Shown piece after piece: positions 19,040 to 30,514 of a stretch of 64,000 nucleotides of DNA. The stretch spans positions 62,634,042 to 62,698,041 of the forward strand of contig NC_080164.1 in assembly GCF_950295315.1 (NCBI RefSeq). Direction: 5' to 3'. Origin of the DNA: Erinaceus europaeus (lineage: Eukaryota; Chordata; Mammalia; Eulipotyphla; Erinaceidae). A program made the position numbers and the translations under genes. How positions within the stretch are numbered: position 1 is the first letter of the stretch; each line of letters starts with the position of its first letter. The notes beneath the pieces are model-generated. The model had not been told where the DNA came from and made no database searches. It saw only the letters and a program-made list of their open reading frames with translations.

Positions 19040-19950
19040 TACATATTTGTCTTGGTTTTCTCAGGTAGCTTATATAAAAAAAATGACTAGAGGCTCAAAA
19101 CAAATATATTTCTTGTCATTCTGGAGGCTGAGAAACCCAAGATTAAGAGACTTTGTCTCTGGTAAGGGCTCTCTTTCTGAGTTGCAAAAAGACCATTATC
19201 TTATTATGTCTTTATATAAACACTATTTTTCAGTGCCTTCATGAATGCTATCTTTCTTCCTGTTATTAGTCCACCAACCCTATAAAATTAGGACCTCAGC
19301 CCTATGACTTCACTTAACTTTAATTCCCAAAATTTTCTTTACCAAATACAGTCATATTGGAAGTTAGTCTTCCAGCATTTAAATTGGTAGGATAGGGGGA
19401 GGTTCTACATATATCATTCTGCCCCTTGGTTCTCCCAAATTTATATTCTTACATCCCAGAATGCATTCATTCCATCTCAAAATACTCAAAAAGTCTTAAT
19501 TTATTCCAGCATAAACTATAAAATCCAAGGTATCATCTAAATATCACATGAGTCAAATATGGTTGATATTTAAGGTATAGTTCATCCTGAGATAGAATTT
19601 CTCTTTGGCTTGAGACCAGATAAGTCATGTGCTTCCAAAATCTAGTTATGGGTTGGACATAGAATAGATATTCTCATTCCAAAAGAGATAAATAAGAAAG
19701 AAGGAGGATGTGATGAGTCCCAAACAAATCCATAATTTAGCTGGGCAAATTTCATTATATCTTGACAATAATCCTTTTTTGGCTTAATGCCCAGCCTTCT
19801 AGAATCAACAAGGCAGTGATCCTACCTTCTAGACCTACTGTTGTATCAGTCCTACCACCATGGCTCTACTGGGCAGTCCCAGGTTTCTAGTCAAGGTCAT
19901 CTGACTGGTTGAAACTGATGTAATTTCCCCACACTGAAAGTGTGAAGTCA
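19040..19950 (-). mobile_element. MaLR (MST/THE1-like) LTR and internal piece
   Basis: 19065-19440 matches a MaLR LTR read backward (TCTGGAGGCTGAGAAACCCA, AAGATTAAG). From about 19480 the sequence resembles the MaLR internal region (AAGTCTTAATTTATTCCAGC, CATTCCAAAAGAGATAAATA). It is an old, non-coding endogenous ERVL-MaLR relic. The family call is from memory. Confidence 0.6.
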
Positions 19951-20029
19951 ACTTCAACTTTGTAATGAGTTCCTTTTCTTAAAGCATTGTATATGTTTAC
20001 AGCTGAATTACTTACTTTTCCTTACTTAA

Positions 20030-20226
20030 AAATATTATTTATTATCTGAGAGACAAAAAATGAGAGGGAAAGGGAAGATATAGAGGGAGAGAAACAGATA
20101 AGACACCTTTAGCCCTGCTTCACCACTCATGAAACTTTCCCCCTGCAGGTGGGGGCCAAGGGCTTATGCCTGGGTTCTTGTACACAGTAATGTGTGCACT
20201 TAACCAGGTGTACCACCACCTTGCCT
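20030..20226 (-). mobile_element. SINE B
   Basis: Minus-strand copy, CCCCCTGCAGGTGGGGGCCA in the body. Confidence 0.85.
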
Positions 20227-20289
20227 CTACTCTATTTACTTAAACTAAGAATTGTAACAGGTTTTGTAAATTTGTCTAATTTCATTTTT

Positions 20290-20433
20290 CATTTAAAAAA
20301 ATTATATATGAAAGAGAAAATTTCACATGAGGCAGAAAGAGAGAGAGATTAAGAGAAGCCAGGGCACCGCTCTGATACTTGTGACACCACAAATCAAGCC
20401 AGGAGATTTACCAATTGAGTTATTTCCCTGGCT
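20290..20433 (-). mobile_element. Diverged SINE C or D
   Basis: Keeps GAGAAGCCAGGGCACCGCTC and the head remnant TTGAGTTATTTCCCTGGC. Confidence 0.45.
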
Positions 20434-21147
20434 GTATGGAATTGGCCAGTGGAGTGACTGGGAGAACAACAGTCACTGGAATTGCCTCAGTGTGCTGGGT
20501 GGGTTGGTGCAGAGGTGCTGGGAAGCTCAGTGTGGAGTAGGACCACAGGACAGTAAGAAGCAGAATAAGACCATGTAGCCATAGGGTGTTAGGCAGGCTG
20601 CTAAAAAGCAGTCCTTTTACCTGCTGTGTTGTCCTTTGTTGTGGACACTTGTCTAACATCATATCTGTGTATATTGTGACTTTACTGTTTTGTTCTTGTG
20701 AAGGTAAAAGAAAACAAATTTTGCTTTGCCCTCCGTTTCTCTGGGTTGTTTGTTTGTTTCCTATCCTCTTTAGTCCTAACTGGTAGTTTCTGCTGGTATA
20801 ATTCCATTTATGTTTTTGGCTTTTTCTCAGATGGCTGATTAAGTTTATGAGTCAAACCCATAATCTATCAATTGGGTGTTCAGCCACACCTTAGTGTTCA
20901 GAGTTATCTTTTTCATACTTTGAAGTATAGACAAACTTTTACAAATCTTGTAAAAGGAAGTTTTACTTCCTTTTTTGTTTTACAATTCATGACTCTCGCA
21001 TTTTACTATAAGCACTAAAAAAGATTCATATTGCACCTTCAATACTTTACTTAGAAATGTCTGCTGCATATTCACTATTCATAAGTTCTTTCCACAAAAT
21101 GCTAGAATATAACCAAATTTATCACCACTTTACAATAGGGTTTTCTT
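20434..21147. other. No gene seen
   Basis: Intergenic sequence without a recognised exon or repeat. Confidence 0.35.
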
Positions 21148-21189
21148 TTCAGTTTCTTTCTTTTTCTCCAGGATTATTGCTGAGATTCT

Positions 21190-21465
21190 GTACCAGCTTT
21201 CACTCTGGTACATATGCTACCAGGGATTAAACTCAGAATCTCATGCTTCCAAGTCCAGTGCTGTATCCACTGCATCACCTCCTGGACCAATGCATTAGAT
21301 TCTTTATGTTTGTTATTTGTTGAGACTTCTTTTTTAGATTTGCTTTTCATTAGTGATTTAATATTGGTTTACATAATTATAAGATACTGGGGTATTATTC
21401 CACACCATTTGCACCACCACCAGAGCTCTGTATCCCCATTCCCTCCAATGGAAACTGCAGGAATT
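21190..21465 (-). mobile_element. SINE C followed by a family X 3' fragment
   Basis: SINE C at 21190-21290 (TCACTCTGGTACATATGCTA). Family X 3' end, minus strand, at about 21340-21465 (CACCACCACCAGAGCTCTG). Confidence 0.6.
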
Positions 21466-21489
21466 CGAGACTTCTTATTTTGTGAATTT

Positions 21490-22260
21490 GTGGGAAACAT
21501 GTTTATAATTGCTCACTGAGGAACTTTTATGATGGCCTTTAAAACCCTTATCAGGTAATTCTAACATCTGTACTCTCTCAGGTGTTGATGTCTGTGAATT
21601 ATCATCTTGTTCAAATTGAGATTTTCCTGATTCTTGGTGTGATGAGTGATTTTTCCAGTTGAAATCTGACATCTTTTGTATCCTATTAAATCTTATGTTT
21701 GGGAAGTTATCTGACACTCAACTGGTGTAGACACTGCTTTATTAATTTATTATTGGTGTTGGAATTCAGGTTGTCACTTACCTCTATGGAAACTAGGGGT
21801 AGAGATATTCAGTGCTTCATGTAAGAGTGAGGGTATACATTCCCACTGGACCTATACTGATACCAGCCTGACTGAGAGGGGCAGAAATGTCTTGTTACTA
21901 CTGCCATATCATTTCCATTACACTGTGGGTTTGGGTGGTCCCATTATTACTAGACATAGGTGAAAGTCCTGATTCTCCACTAGGTTTCCAATGACACTAT
22001 ACTAGTAATAAAGGCGGGGGGCAGGGAGAAACATCATGTAATTGAGTAGAGTTGGAAGTCTCATATCCTAAGTAGTCTCCAACAGTGCTGCTAGAGTGGA
22101 ACAAGGAAAGGAGTTACTTTTGAGAAATATATTTCCCATTTGAGCTCCTCAAACACCACCCTGGGGTAGAGGTGGGACTTTGAGCATCCTCTTTACAACC
22201 TACTAAGTATTTGAATACAAGGTCCTCTTTCAGCTTTACTGTTGTGAATAGAAATGCTAT
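21490..22260 (-). mobile_element. Old L1 (L1M) 3' region
   Basis: Resembles the 3' region of ancient L1 elements on the minus strand (TTCTAACATCTGTACTCTCT, GTGTTGATGTCTGTGAATTA). It is highly diverged with no coding potential. Confidence 0.5.
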
Positions 22261-22302
22261 TTTCCAATCATTTTTGGCTGAAGTCAGATAGTTATTTTCT
22301 TG

Positions 22303-22589
22303 TTTTAAAATATTTATTTATTTATTTTCCCTTTTGTTGCCCTTGTTTTTTATTGTTGTTGTAGTTATTATTGTTGTTGTCATCGTTGTTGGATAGAACT
22401 GAGAGAAATGGAGAGAGGAGGGAAAGACAGAGAGGGAGAGAGAAAGATAGACACCTGCAGACCTGCTTCACTGCCTGTGAAGCGACTCACCTGCAGGTGG
22501 GAAGCTGGGGGCTCGAACCGAGACCCTTATGCTGGTCCTTGTGCTTCGCACCACATGCGCTTAACCCGCTGCACTACCGCCTGACTCCC
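22303..22589 (-). mobile_element. SINE A
   Basis: Complete type A copy. Flanking duplication CAGATAGTTATTTTCT (from 22286) and CAGACAGTTATTTTCT (from 22588), one mismatch. Confidence 0.9.
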
Positions 22590-22689
22590 AGACAGTTATT
22601 TTCTAAGGACTGTCTTGCTAGGCTGTCCCTTTCTTGATCCTTTGACTATAAAAAATAGTCGAAACATTTTTCTTTTCCTCTTTTCTCTT

Positions 22690-22916
22690 TTTTATGAATA
22701 TATATGTATTTTTTACTTTATTGCATTTTTCTTATATTTGATAAGACAGGGAAACTTAGGAGTATTAGATAGATAGACCAATCAACAGACAGATACTTGC
22801 AATACTTCTTAACCACTCATGAAGCTTAGTGTCTACATGTGGGGACTAGGGATTTGAATCCAGGTCCTTGTGCATATAACATAGGTGTTCAACCAAGTGC
22901 AGCACTACCTGGCCGC
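22690..22916 (-). mobile_element. SINE B
   Basis: Diverged minus-strand copy, head GCAGCACTACCTGGCC. Confidence 0.75.
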
Positions 22917-22918
22917 TC

Positions 22919-23068
22919 TCCCTCCCTTCCTTCCATGCTCTTTCTTTTCCTTCCTTCTTCCTTTCCTTCCCTCCTTCCTTCCTTTCTCTCTCCTTTTCTT
23001 CCTTCCTTCCTTCCTTCCTTCCTTCCTTCCTTCCTTCCTTCCTTCCTTCCTTCCTTCCTCTCTTTCTC
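22919..23068. repeat. (CCTT)n microsatellite
   Basis: Imperfect CCTT/CTTT repeats on the left, then an uninterrupted run of CCTT units from about 22998 to 23058. On the minus strand this is (GGAA)n. It starts at the head of a SINE B. Confidence 0.95.
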
Positions 23069-23267
23069 CCTCTGTGCTTGTTGCTATTTTGGGTTACTAG
23101 CTTCTTTAAAGCCAATCTGTTATAGATATGGCAAAAGAAAGAGCCAAGGAACTTAATGCCTGAGAACCTTTAAGTCCCAAGGTTCCCAACTGGTCAGTAT
23201 TCTTTCCACCTTTTAAAATCTTCTTATGTTGCTATACACATAATATTCATGAATTCTTCTTCTTCTT

Positions 23268-23370
23268 CTTTTTTTTTATGAGAGAGAGGAACTGAGAAAC
23301 AACCAGAGCATCAATCACTCTGGCACTTGGGACCTCATGCTTGAAAGCCAACACATTATCCACTATGCGT
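23268..23370 (-). mobile_element. SINE C fragment
   Basis: Diverged: ATCACTCTGGCACTTGGGAC, then a CATTATCCACTATGCG head remnant. Confidence 0.55.
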
Positions 23371-24017
23371 ATTTAGATTGAGAAAAGGGGGAAAGTACTA
23401 TACAATCTTTCCCCTATGGTCTTTCCATTTGTTGCTGAAGTAGCAATGAAATGGTCAATTTATGTCAAAGATTCATGGTATAAACCTGTTATTTGTAACT
23501 AGTTGTGATTAAGGACCAAAAGAAATATTCATTTGTCCTCCAAAGGTAAGCTGCGAAGTTGCTAAGTAGAAACTCCCAGGATTCAAACTTTATCTAGCTT
23601 TGAAGGATTCATAATCTTTAAGTTGGTAAAACACCAGTGTTTCTTTTTAGGTTACAGTTTTGACATGAAAGAATCTAAGCTATAAGGTTAGTTTTTTTTC
23701 CTTTTGCATTTGTATTTTTGTTCCAAGAGTATGTGAGGACCTCTGGAGAATTTAATTTGGAATTGTTCTTTCTTTATGTATCTGTATGTGGATATCTGTT
23801 TCATTTTAATTTGATATATAACATATAACACATGATAGCGCAGAGAACCAAACAAAATAAACAGCAAAAATAATTGGGATTTGGGGCAAATCTGTTTCCT
23901 CATTTATATAGTTTTCTGGATTGATAGTTTTATTGAAAGATAAAATCAATCACCCCAACCCCTGTTGTAGTCCTGGCAAGTGATAGTCTCAGGTGCAGCG
24001 TATCCTACCTGCAGCCA
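23371..24017. other. No gene seen
   Basis: AT-rich intergenic sequence, nothing recognised. Confidence 0.35.
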
Positions 24018-24037
24018 GGAATATATATATATATATT

Positions 24038-24063
<26 letters not shown>
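24018..24063. repeat. (AT)n microsatellite
   Basis: ATAT repeats with one interruption (TTT). Confidence 0.9.
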
Positions 24064-24068
<5 letters not shown>

Positions 24069-24388
24069 GTCATTTGAAAGTAGTTAGTATTAAGCAGACA
24101 ATGGATGTAAAGTTCTTTGTAAACGATCAAGTGTTTTATGATGGTGAAGCTCAATAAAAAGTACTATGAACGTAATGACATATATCTTCTTTCCATTTTT
24201 TTTGAATAGTAGTAACATTTGCATCTTTTTAGATATTTATGTAGTTTCTTTAATCTATATTGATGAGGTAAATTACACTGATAGACTTTTTAATGTTAAA
24301 AAATACTTGCATTCTTAGAATTTATCCAATTTAGTGATTTTTACCCACCTCTGGAAGAATTGGTGTTTCTTTAAAAGATTTAGCTGCA

Positions 24389-24676
24389 GGGGCTGGGGGG
24401 TAGTGGTGGGCACCCAGTTATAACGCACACATATCACCATGTATGAGGACCTACAGGGGGACCCTTCACGAGCAGTGAAGCAGGTGTTTGGGTATCTTTC
24501 ATGCTCCCTCTCTGTCTTCCCTTCCCCTCTCAATTTCTTCCCCTTCCCTCTCAATTTCTTTCTGTCTTGTTAAATAAAATAGAAAAAAAAAAAAAGGAAA
24601 AAATGGCTTCCAGAATCAGTAGATTTGTAGTGCTGGCACTGAGCCCTAGCGATAACCCTGGTGGCAAAAAAAATAG
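24389..24676 (+). mobile_element. SINE B with the 3' module
   Basis: Type B body with a duplicated CTCTCAATTTCTT stretch, then A-rich DNA, then the 3' module (GTAGTGCTGGCACTGAGCCC to CCTGGTGGCAAAAAAAA). Confidence 0.8.
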
Positions 24677-24959
24677 TTTAGTTACGTTTAGCTGCTGTGT
24701 GTGATTTGGTTCTACTGATCTGATTCATATTTGTAGTTTGTAGTTTATATTTTTGTTTATATTTTAAGAGTTGGGTTTTTCTAAAGTGTGTTTTTTTCAC
24801 TTGAGCTATTCATAAAATCCCTGCTTTTATCTGTAGTTTTGTCCTCTTTTTTCATTCTTTATTAATGTTCTTTCCTTTTCACTTAATTGTGTTTCTAGAA
24901 GTTTGTCTATTTTACTAGCCTTTCTGTTAAATCAATTTTATTGAGGTGTATTTTATTTT

Positions 24960-25122
24960 ATTTATTTTTAAAAATACTTTATTTACTTATTAATGAGGGG
25001 GTAAGAGGAAAGAGAGAGAAAGAACCAGACATCACCCTGGTACATGTGCTGCTGGAGATTGAATTCAAGACCTTATGCTTGAGAGTCCAAGGCTTTATTC
25101 ACTGCACCACCTCCTGGATCAC
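24960..25122 (-). mobile_element. SINE C
   Basis: GAAAGAACCAGACATCACCC in the body, head CACCACCTCCTGGATC. Confidence 0.85.
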
Positions 25123-25242
25123 TTGAGGTATATTTTACATGCAGTGCATTTACTGAATTGAAGGTCCCATCAGTTTGACAAATGTCTTAATCGTCTGTCT
25201 AGACATGAGTATAGGTTCTTCCTTTATCTGTCTCACTTTTAC

Positions 25243-25399
25243 CTTTTTTTTTTTTTTAAAGATTTTATTTATTTATGAGAAAGATAGGAGAGAGAAAGAA
25301 CCAGACATCACTCTTGTACATGTGCTGCCAGGGATTGAACTCAGGACCTCATGCTTGAGAGTCTAGTGCCTTAGCCACTGCACCACCTCCTAGACCACT
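25243..25399 (-). mobile_element. SINE C
   Basis: Second type C copy 120 bp on, with oligo(T) at its left end. Confidence 0.9.
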
Positions 25400-25599
25400 C
25401 ACTTTTACTTTTTATTATTTATTCTCATGTCATTTATTTTTATTCTTTACTATTTTTTCATTCTGATAACTCTAGGTTTAATTTCCTTTTTGTATACTTA
25501 AAATGTAAATTTAGATTGTGAATTTGAGATTGAGATTTTTATTTTCTTTTTGTTATTGTCAACAATTTTCTTTTTGTTATTGTCACTACTTTGGATAAA

Positions 25600-25733
25600 C
25601 TTTTTTTTTTTAAGGAGACAGATGGAGAGAGAGAATGACACCACAGCACCACTATAATGATGGATAGTCTTAAACCTGTGCTGTGCACAAGGCAAAGCAG
25701 GTGCACTATTCAAGTGAACTGTTTTGCTGACCC
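25600..25733 (-). mobile_element. SINE D
   Basis: CACCACAGCACCACTATAAT body, diverged head at the right. Confidence 0.6.
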
Positions 25734-25757
25734 AATTTTTCCTTTTTAAAGTGATAG

Positions 25758-25965
25758 CATAGGGACTGTACAGTGGTACATCTAGCTAAGTGCACATATT
25801 ATGGTGTGCAAGAACCCAGACTCAAGCCCCTGGTTTCCACCTTCAGGGGGAATGCTTCATGAGCAATGAAGCTTCAGGTGCCCCTCTCTCTTCATTTACA
25901 TTTCACTCCCCCCTCTCAAGTTCTCTCTGTTTCTATCCAAAATAAATAGATAAATAAAAATATTT
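25758..25965 (+). mobile_element. SINE B
   Basis: Diverged head (GTGGTACATCTAGCTAAGTG), tail AAATAAATAGATAAATAAA. Confidence 0.75.
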
Positions 25966-26486
25966 TCTTTAAAAAATGATAGCATCTACTACTGTTTTTG
26001 GCACATTTCATAGTACTTAGTATGTGTGCTTTCATTTTCATTTTTCTAAACTTTTTCCTAATTTTTCTGCTGATGTCTTCTTTAACCATTGATTTCAAAG
26101 AAAAATGCTGTTTAATTTTCATGTATATGAGTTTTCCCATTTTCCTTTTGCTATTGATTTGTAGTCACATTCTAATGTGTTGGGAAAAAATATATCTAAT
26201 GTAGTTTCAGTCTTCTTAAATTTGTTAAGATTTGTGACCTAACATTTGATCCCTGAAAAAAGTATTCCATGTGCACTTGAGAAGGAAATTTGAAACCCTG
26301 AACTTATTTCCTTTTCTCACTTTGCCCACCAGTATAGCCAACCTTATTATATTCATTAGTTTTCCAATAGTGTTCCTTCCCTCACCTTGGCTAATTTGCA
26401 GTATCTGATGTAGCTATTTTATATATCTCTATTGACATGGACTATAATGTTCTTTTTACTACTGAAAATGGAAGTCATCAGAATCT

Positions 26487-26807
26487 TTTTTTTTCTCTCA
26501 GTGCCTGCACTATGAATCCACTGCTCCTGGAGGCCATTTTTCCCATTTTTTGTTGCCCTTGTTGCGCTTGTTGTAGTTATTATTGTTATTACCGTCATAG
26601 CTATTGTTGTTGGATAAGACAGAGAGAAATCGAGAGGAGGGGAAGACAGAGATGAGGAGAAAAACATAGACACCTGCAGACCTGCTTTACTGCTTGCAAA
26701 GTGATCTCCTACAGGTGGGAAGCTGGGGGCTCAAATCAGGATCCTTACCTCGGCCCTTGTGCTTTGCACCATGTGCGCTTAGCCCACGGTGCTACCACCC
26801 AGCCCCC
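26487..26807 (-). mobile_element. SINE A with the 3' module
   Basis: The module is at 26499-26545, then a type A body and the head CTACCACCCAGCCCCC. Flanking duplication CATCAGAATCTTT (about 26475 and 26807). Confidence 0.85.
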
Positions 26808-26819
26808 ATCAGAATCTTT

Positions 26820-26826
26820 AAAGTAT

Positions 26827-26865
<39 letters not shown>

Positions 26866-26868
26866 TTT
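26820..26868. repeat. (TTTA)n microsatellite
   Basis: About eleven TTTA units. Confidence 0.95.
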
Positions 26869-26904
26869 CCAGGACTTTTCTGAGGCTTCATTTCTAAGTA
26901 CTTC

Positions 26905-27135
26905 ACTACTCTTGGTGGGTTCTTTATTACCTTTCCCCCTCTCTTCCAAGCAGATGGAGAAGGACAGAGAGAAAGAACAAGACAAGATTGAAGGAGAGGC
27001 CCCACAGCGCAATCCATCACTTGTGAACTTTCCTTTTTGCATGGGGCTCCCATGTGGTGGCCGGAGACCCAAACCCAGGTCCTCACACATGGTAAAGTGC
27101 ACACTCTACCTGGTGAGCTCTCTCCCGGCCCCCAA
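26905..27135 (-). mobile_element. SINE D
   Basis: Well-preserved type D: head GGTGAGCTCTCTCCCGGCCC (right end), body CATGGGGCTCCCATGTGGTG. Confidence 0.8.
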
Positions 27136-27228
27136 CTTTCCCCTTTATTAAGAAATATAGATTAGATAGCCAGCTCCAGGAACCCTAGAACCCATTCAGA
27201 AAACTCATGTTTAAAATTTCAGTCTTCT

Positions 27229-27430
27229 GGGGGCCTGGTTGAGTGCACATGTTAAAATGAGTGAGGACTCGGACTCATGACCCTAGTCCTTACCTGCAGG
27301 GTAAAAGCTTTGTGAGTGGTGAAGCAGGGCGTCAGGTATCTCTCTTCTCTTTCATTCTCTGTTGCCCCTTTTCCTCTCTACTTCTCTTTGTCTCTACCCA
27401 ATAAATGAATAAATATAAATAAAAATAGTT
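27229..27430 (+). mobile_element. SINE B, 5' shortened
   Basis: GGGGGCCTGGTTGAGTGCAC head lacking the GGTGGCGCAC piece, (AATA)n tail. Confidence 0.8.
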
Positions 27431-27978
27431 TAAAAATAAATAAAATTTCTTTCTTCTGGAAATTCTCTTGGTCTCAAAACTTTATTGATCAGATTTCTGT
27501 AGAGAAACAGAATAGGTCTAGATAGATATATTCTACTAGATGCATATTCACATCGATTATAAGAAGTCAACTTAGATATTTATAATAGTTGATAAATTCC
27601 ATGATCTGTAGTCTACAAGCTGAAGGCCCAGGAAAATTGGTGCTTTAAGTTTCAGTCCAAGTCTAACAGCTTGAGAACCAAAAATTCCAAGGGCAGGAGG
27701 AGGCTGATGTCTCCACTCAAGCAGCCAGGTGAAGGAACCAGTTCAGCTGTTTTTGCCTTTTTTCTCTTCAAATCCCCAGTGAATTGGATTAAATGCATCT
27801 AATTTGGGAAGAGCACTTTGTATTCGGTCCATCAATTGAAATGTCAAATTGATAATAATCATTCACTACTCTGTTGTGTTATTTTACAGTTTAGTTGTAT
27901 ATTTTCTATTTGCTATAAGCCAGAGTTGAGGAATGCTCTGGTTAAAAACAAACAAACAAACAAACAAATAAATACATA
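27431..27978. other. Unclassified old interspersed repeat, no gene
   Basis: 27480-27850 (TCTGTAGAGAAACAGAATAG onward) resembles a common old mammalian repeat whose name I cannot fix. A (CAAA)n run lies at 27947-27967. Confidence 0.35.
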
Positions 27979-28262
27979 GGGGGGCTCGGCAGTGGCACAC
28001 TCGGTTAAACACACTTAAACACACTTATTGCCATGCACATGGATCCAGGATTAAGCCCCTGCTCCCCACCTGCAGGGAGTATGCTCATGAGTAGTGATGC
28101 AGATCTGAAGGTTTCTCTCTTTCTCACTCCCTTTTTCTCCCTTTTCCTCTCAATTTCTTTCTGTCCAGTCAAATAAAGTAGAAAGGAAAAAAGGGAAAAA
28201 TGACCACCTGGAGCTGTGGAGTCATAGTATCAGGATTGAGCCCCAGTGATAACCCTCAGGTA
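27979..28262 (+). mobile_element. SINE B with the 3' module
   Basis: Head GGCAGTGGCACACTCGGTTA with a small duplication (AAACACACTT twice), then the module ending CCCCAGTGATAACCCTCAGG. Confidence 0.8.
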
Positions 28263-28289
28263 ATATATATATATATATCCCAGTAGTAC

Positions 28290-28735
28290 TTTTCTTAGTA
28301 GCCCAAACTGGAAAGAAATGACCAGCAGCAGTTATAATAGGAAAACATGGTGTGACATATTTACACAGTGAACTCCCACTCAGCAACAAAAAGAATGAGT
28401 TTCTGGCACATGGATGAATTTTAGAAGTAGTGTATTGAATGAAAGAAGTCAGAGCATGTGTTTCCATCTTTATGAAACTCTGGAAAAGACAAAACTGATC
28501 TGTAGTAACATAAAGACGAGTCACAGCTTCTTAAAGAAGAACCACTTGGGCAGATACTTGGGGAACTTTCTAGGGTGGAGAGAACATGTTCCTTATCTTA
28601 AATGGATGTGGATTGAACACAAGTCTATTTGTCAAAATTTTGTAATTAGGACTTACATGTGTAGTGTCTATAGAACTTTACTATAATGCATATAAAATGT
28701 GTATAGTATGTATCTAATTTATGCCTCCAAGTTTA
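28290..28735 (+). mobile_element. Old L1 (L1M) 3' end
   Basis: CACTCAGCAACAAAAAGAAT, CACATGGATGAATTTTAG and GAAAGAAGTCAGAGC are typical of the ORF2 end of old mammalian L1s; the 3' UTR follows to about 28735. Confidence 0.7.
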
Positions 28736-28979
28736 AAAAGAAACAAAGAGGAAACACCTAGTTATTGAAGTAAGTTGCATTGTTTAACTTTAGGGGGGCC
28801 ACCTAGACAAAAAGAGGAAACAAGCAAACTCTGCAGTGTTTCTGGACTCTGGGACATGATGTCTAGGAACTCACTTTTGCTTTTCATTTTAAAGAACTTA
28901 CTGGCCTTTTAAGAATATCTTCTGTATTCTGGGTCAGATTGACATGGTAAATAGTTAATTGTATTTATATATTTTCTTC

Positions 28980-29560
28980 AAGTTTGGGAGCTACTCTCTG
29001 CCCTGATTTAGCGTTCTAATCCTATTCTCAACTCTAACACCATCTTCCCAGACAGTGTTTTTAGTCTACCTGTAGGTTAGTTATCAAGCTCCAGCAAAAA
29101 TCACCACAGTCATGGGCCCCTCCCTAGAAACATACCTCAAATAGACTTCCTAGCTTCTATACACCCTAAAATCCCTATTCCCATATTCTCTGTTCCTATT
29201 TTATGGTTCTTGTTCATTAAACATTTTGTCCTGATTTATATCTTACTGCCTTTTAGCCACCCAAGTTGCAGATGCTACTACAATTCCATCCTGAACTCCT
29301 TGGGCAGAAGACTTCACCAATGTCACCTCTCCAGAGCTCTGCTCCACTAGGGAAAGGTAGAAACAGGATGGGGGGTATGAATAGACCTTCCAATGCCATG
29401 TCCAGTGGAGAACAATTATTGAAGCCGGACTTTCTATCTTCTGCACCCCATAAAGAATTTTGGTCCATACTCCCAGAGGAGTAACTATTAGGAGAAGATG
29501 ATCAGAGGGCTCTGAACTCCAGTGCCATCAGGACACGGAGAGAGAAGAGGAAAAAAGAAC
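28980..29560 (+). mobile_element. Family X retroposon, longest collinear copy
   Basis: Unclassified family. Landmarks in order: GTTCATTAAACATTTTGTCC, GCCACCCAAGTTGCAGATGC, CTCTCCAGAGCTCTGCTCCA, ACTAGGGAAAGGTAGAAACA, GGTCCATACTCCCAGAGGA. Other copies lie at 29570-30010, 30515-30745 and 32528-33065, and on the minus strand at 43185-43420. No ORF. The structure of the 32528 copy suggests LINE-type insertion. Confidence 0.55.
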
Positions 29561-29569
29561 GTAAGGACA

Positions 29570-29790
29570 CTCAGAAGTAATAGGTGTGACTTAGAAATGA
29601 AGAGAAGGCAGAACCATAGAGAAAAAGGGGGTAAATACATATAAATATATATAGATAGTTATAGAAATAGTAGTCAACCCATATCTGTGATCTTGGGAGA
29701 ACTACTGCATTTTCAGTGGAGGGAATGGGGACACAGAACTCTGGCAGTGATAAAGGTGTGGAATTATACTCCTGTTATCTTATAACGCTC
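29570..29790 (+). mobile_element. Family X 3' end copy
   Basis: GGGGACACAGAACTCTGGCA, then GTGGAATTATACTCC, the shared 3' end. Confidence 0.5.
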
Positions 29791-30010
29791 ATGTTCAGTG
29801 GAGAATCAATTAAGGAAGCCAGACCTTCCACCTTCTGCACCCCATAATGACTCTGAGCCTATGCTCCCAGAGGGATAAAGAATAGGAAAGCTTTCAAGGA
29901 AGGGATGGGATATGGAACTCTGGTGGTGGAAACTTTGTGGAATTGTACCCCTCTTATTCTATGGACTTGTCGATATTTTTTATTTTATAGATAAATTAAT
30001 AACAATTTAA
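29790..30010 (+). mobile_element. Family X 3' end copy
   Basis: CCAGACCTTCCACCTTCTGC, CCCAGAGGGATAAAGAATAG, ends near TAGATAAATTAATAACAATT. Confidence 0.65.
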
Positions 30011-30037
30011 AAAGTCTTCTGTAGTTCCCTTAAGGTT

Positions 30038-30052
30038 CACCAGGTGGCAGTG
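30038..30052 (+). promoter_or_regulatory. CTCF-like motif
   Basis: CACCAGGTGGCAGTG is a close match to the CTCF core. It lies in a short unique stretch between family X copies. Sequence match only. Confidence 0.4.
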
Positions 30053-30164
30053 TTGTATCAGTCAATCCGGACCAAGGTGGGGGTCAGATGAGAGCCTGAG
30101 CCTAGGAAGAGAACTAGTTTCATTCTGCCATCATAATTCACTTTTTTTTTTAAAGAGCTCATGT

Positions 30165-30320
30165 TATAGATTTTCTTATTAAATTTATTTATTTATTTAT
30201 TTATTTGAAAGAAAGAGAGAAAGAACCAGACATCACTGGTACATGTACACCTGGGGATTGAACTCAGGACTTAATGCTTGAGAGTCTAATATTTGATTCA
30301 TTGCATCACCTCTTGGACAA
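30165..30320 (-). mobile_element. SINE C
   Basis: (TTTA)n at the left, GAAAGAACCAGACATCACTG, head CATCACCTCTTGGAC. Confidence 0.8.
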
Positions 30321-30514
30321 CCATAACTCACTTTTGAGTAAACATCATTTCTTATCTCAATTTCCTATTTAATACAACTTTTATTTTTCCAAAAATCATA
30401 TCTAAACCGCCATTACAGTTTTTCAAGCAAAATGTGTTTAGAGCTCCTTCATAGTTCAGCCAAAGAAGAGTTTTAAAATATCCCAAAAATGAATATGGAT
30501 CGACCTGTCAACAC

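Larger units (their letters stand above)
24180..26480 (-). mobile_element. Ancient L1 ORF2 remains, broken by SINEs
   Basis: Blocks at about 24180-24370, 24690-24940, 25400-25590 and 25980-26290 resemble L1 ORF2 DNA on the minus strand, in the order expected for one element. For example, GCACTTGAGAAGGAAATTTG at 26273 and TGTTTAATTTTCATGTATAT near 26107 are typical of the endonuclease/RT linker. Many indels; non-coding. Confidence 0.55.

Noticed and set aside
22839..23156. Open frames reading LPSFLPSF or EGRKEGRK
   Set aside because: Translation of the (CCTT)n microsatellite.
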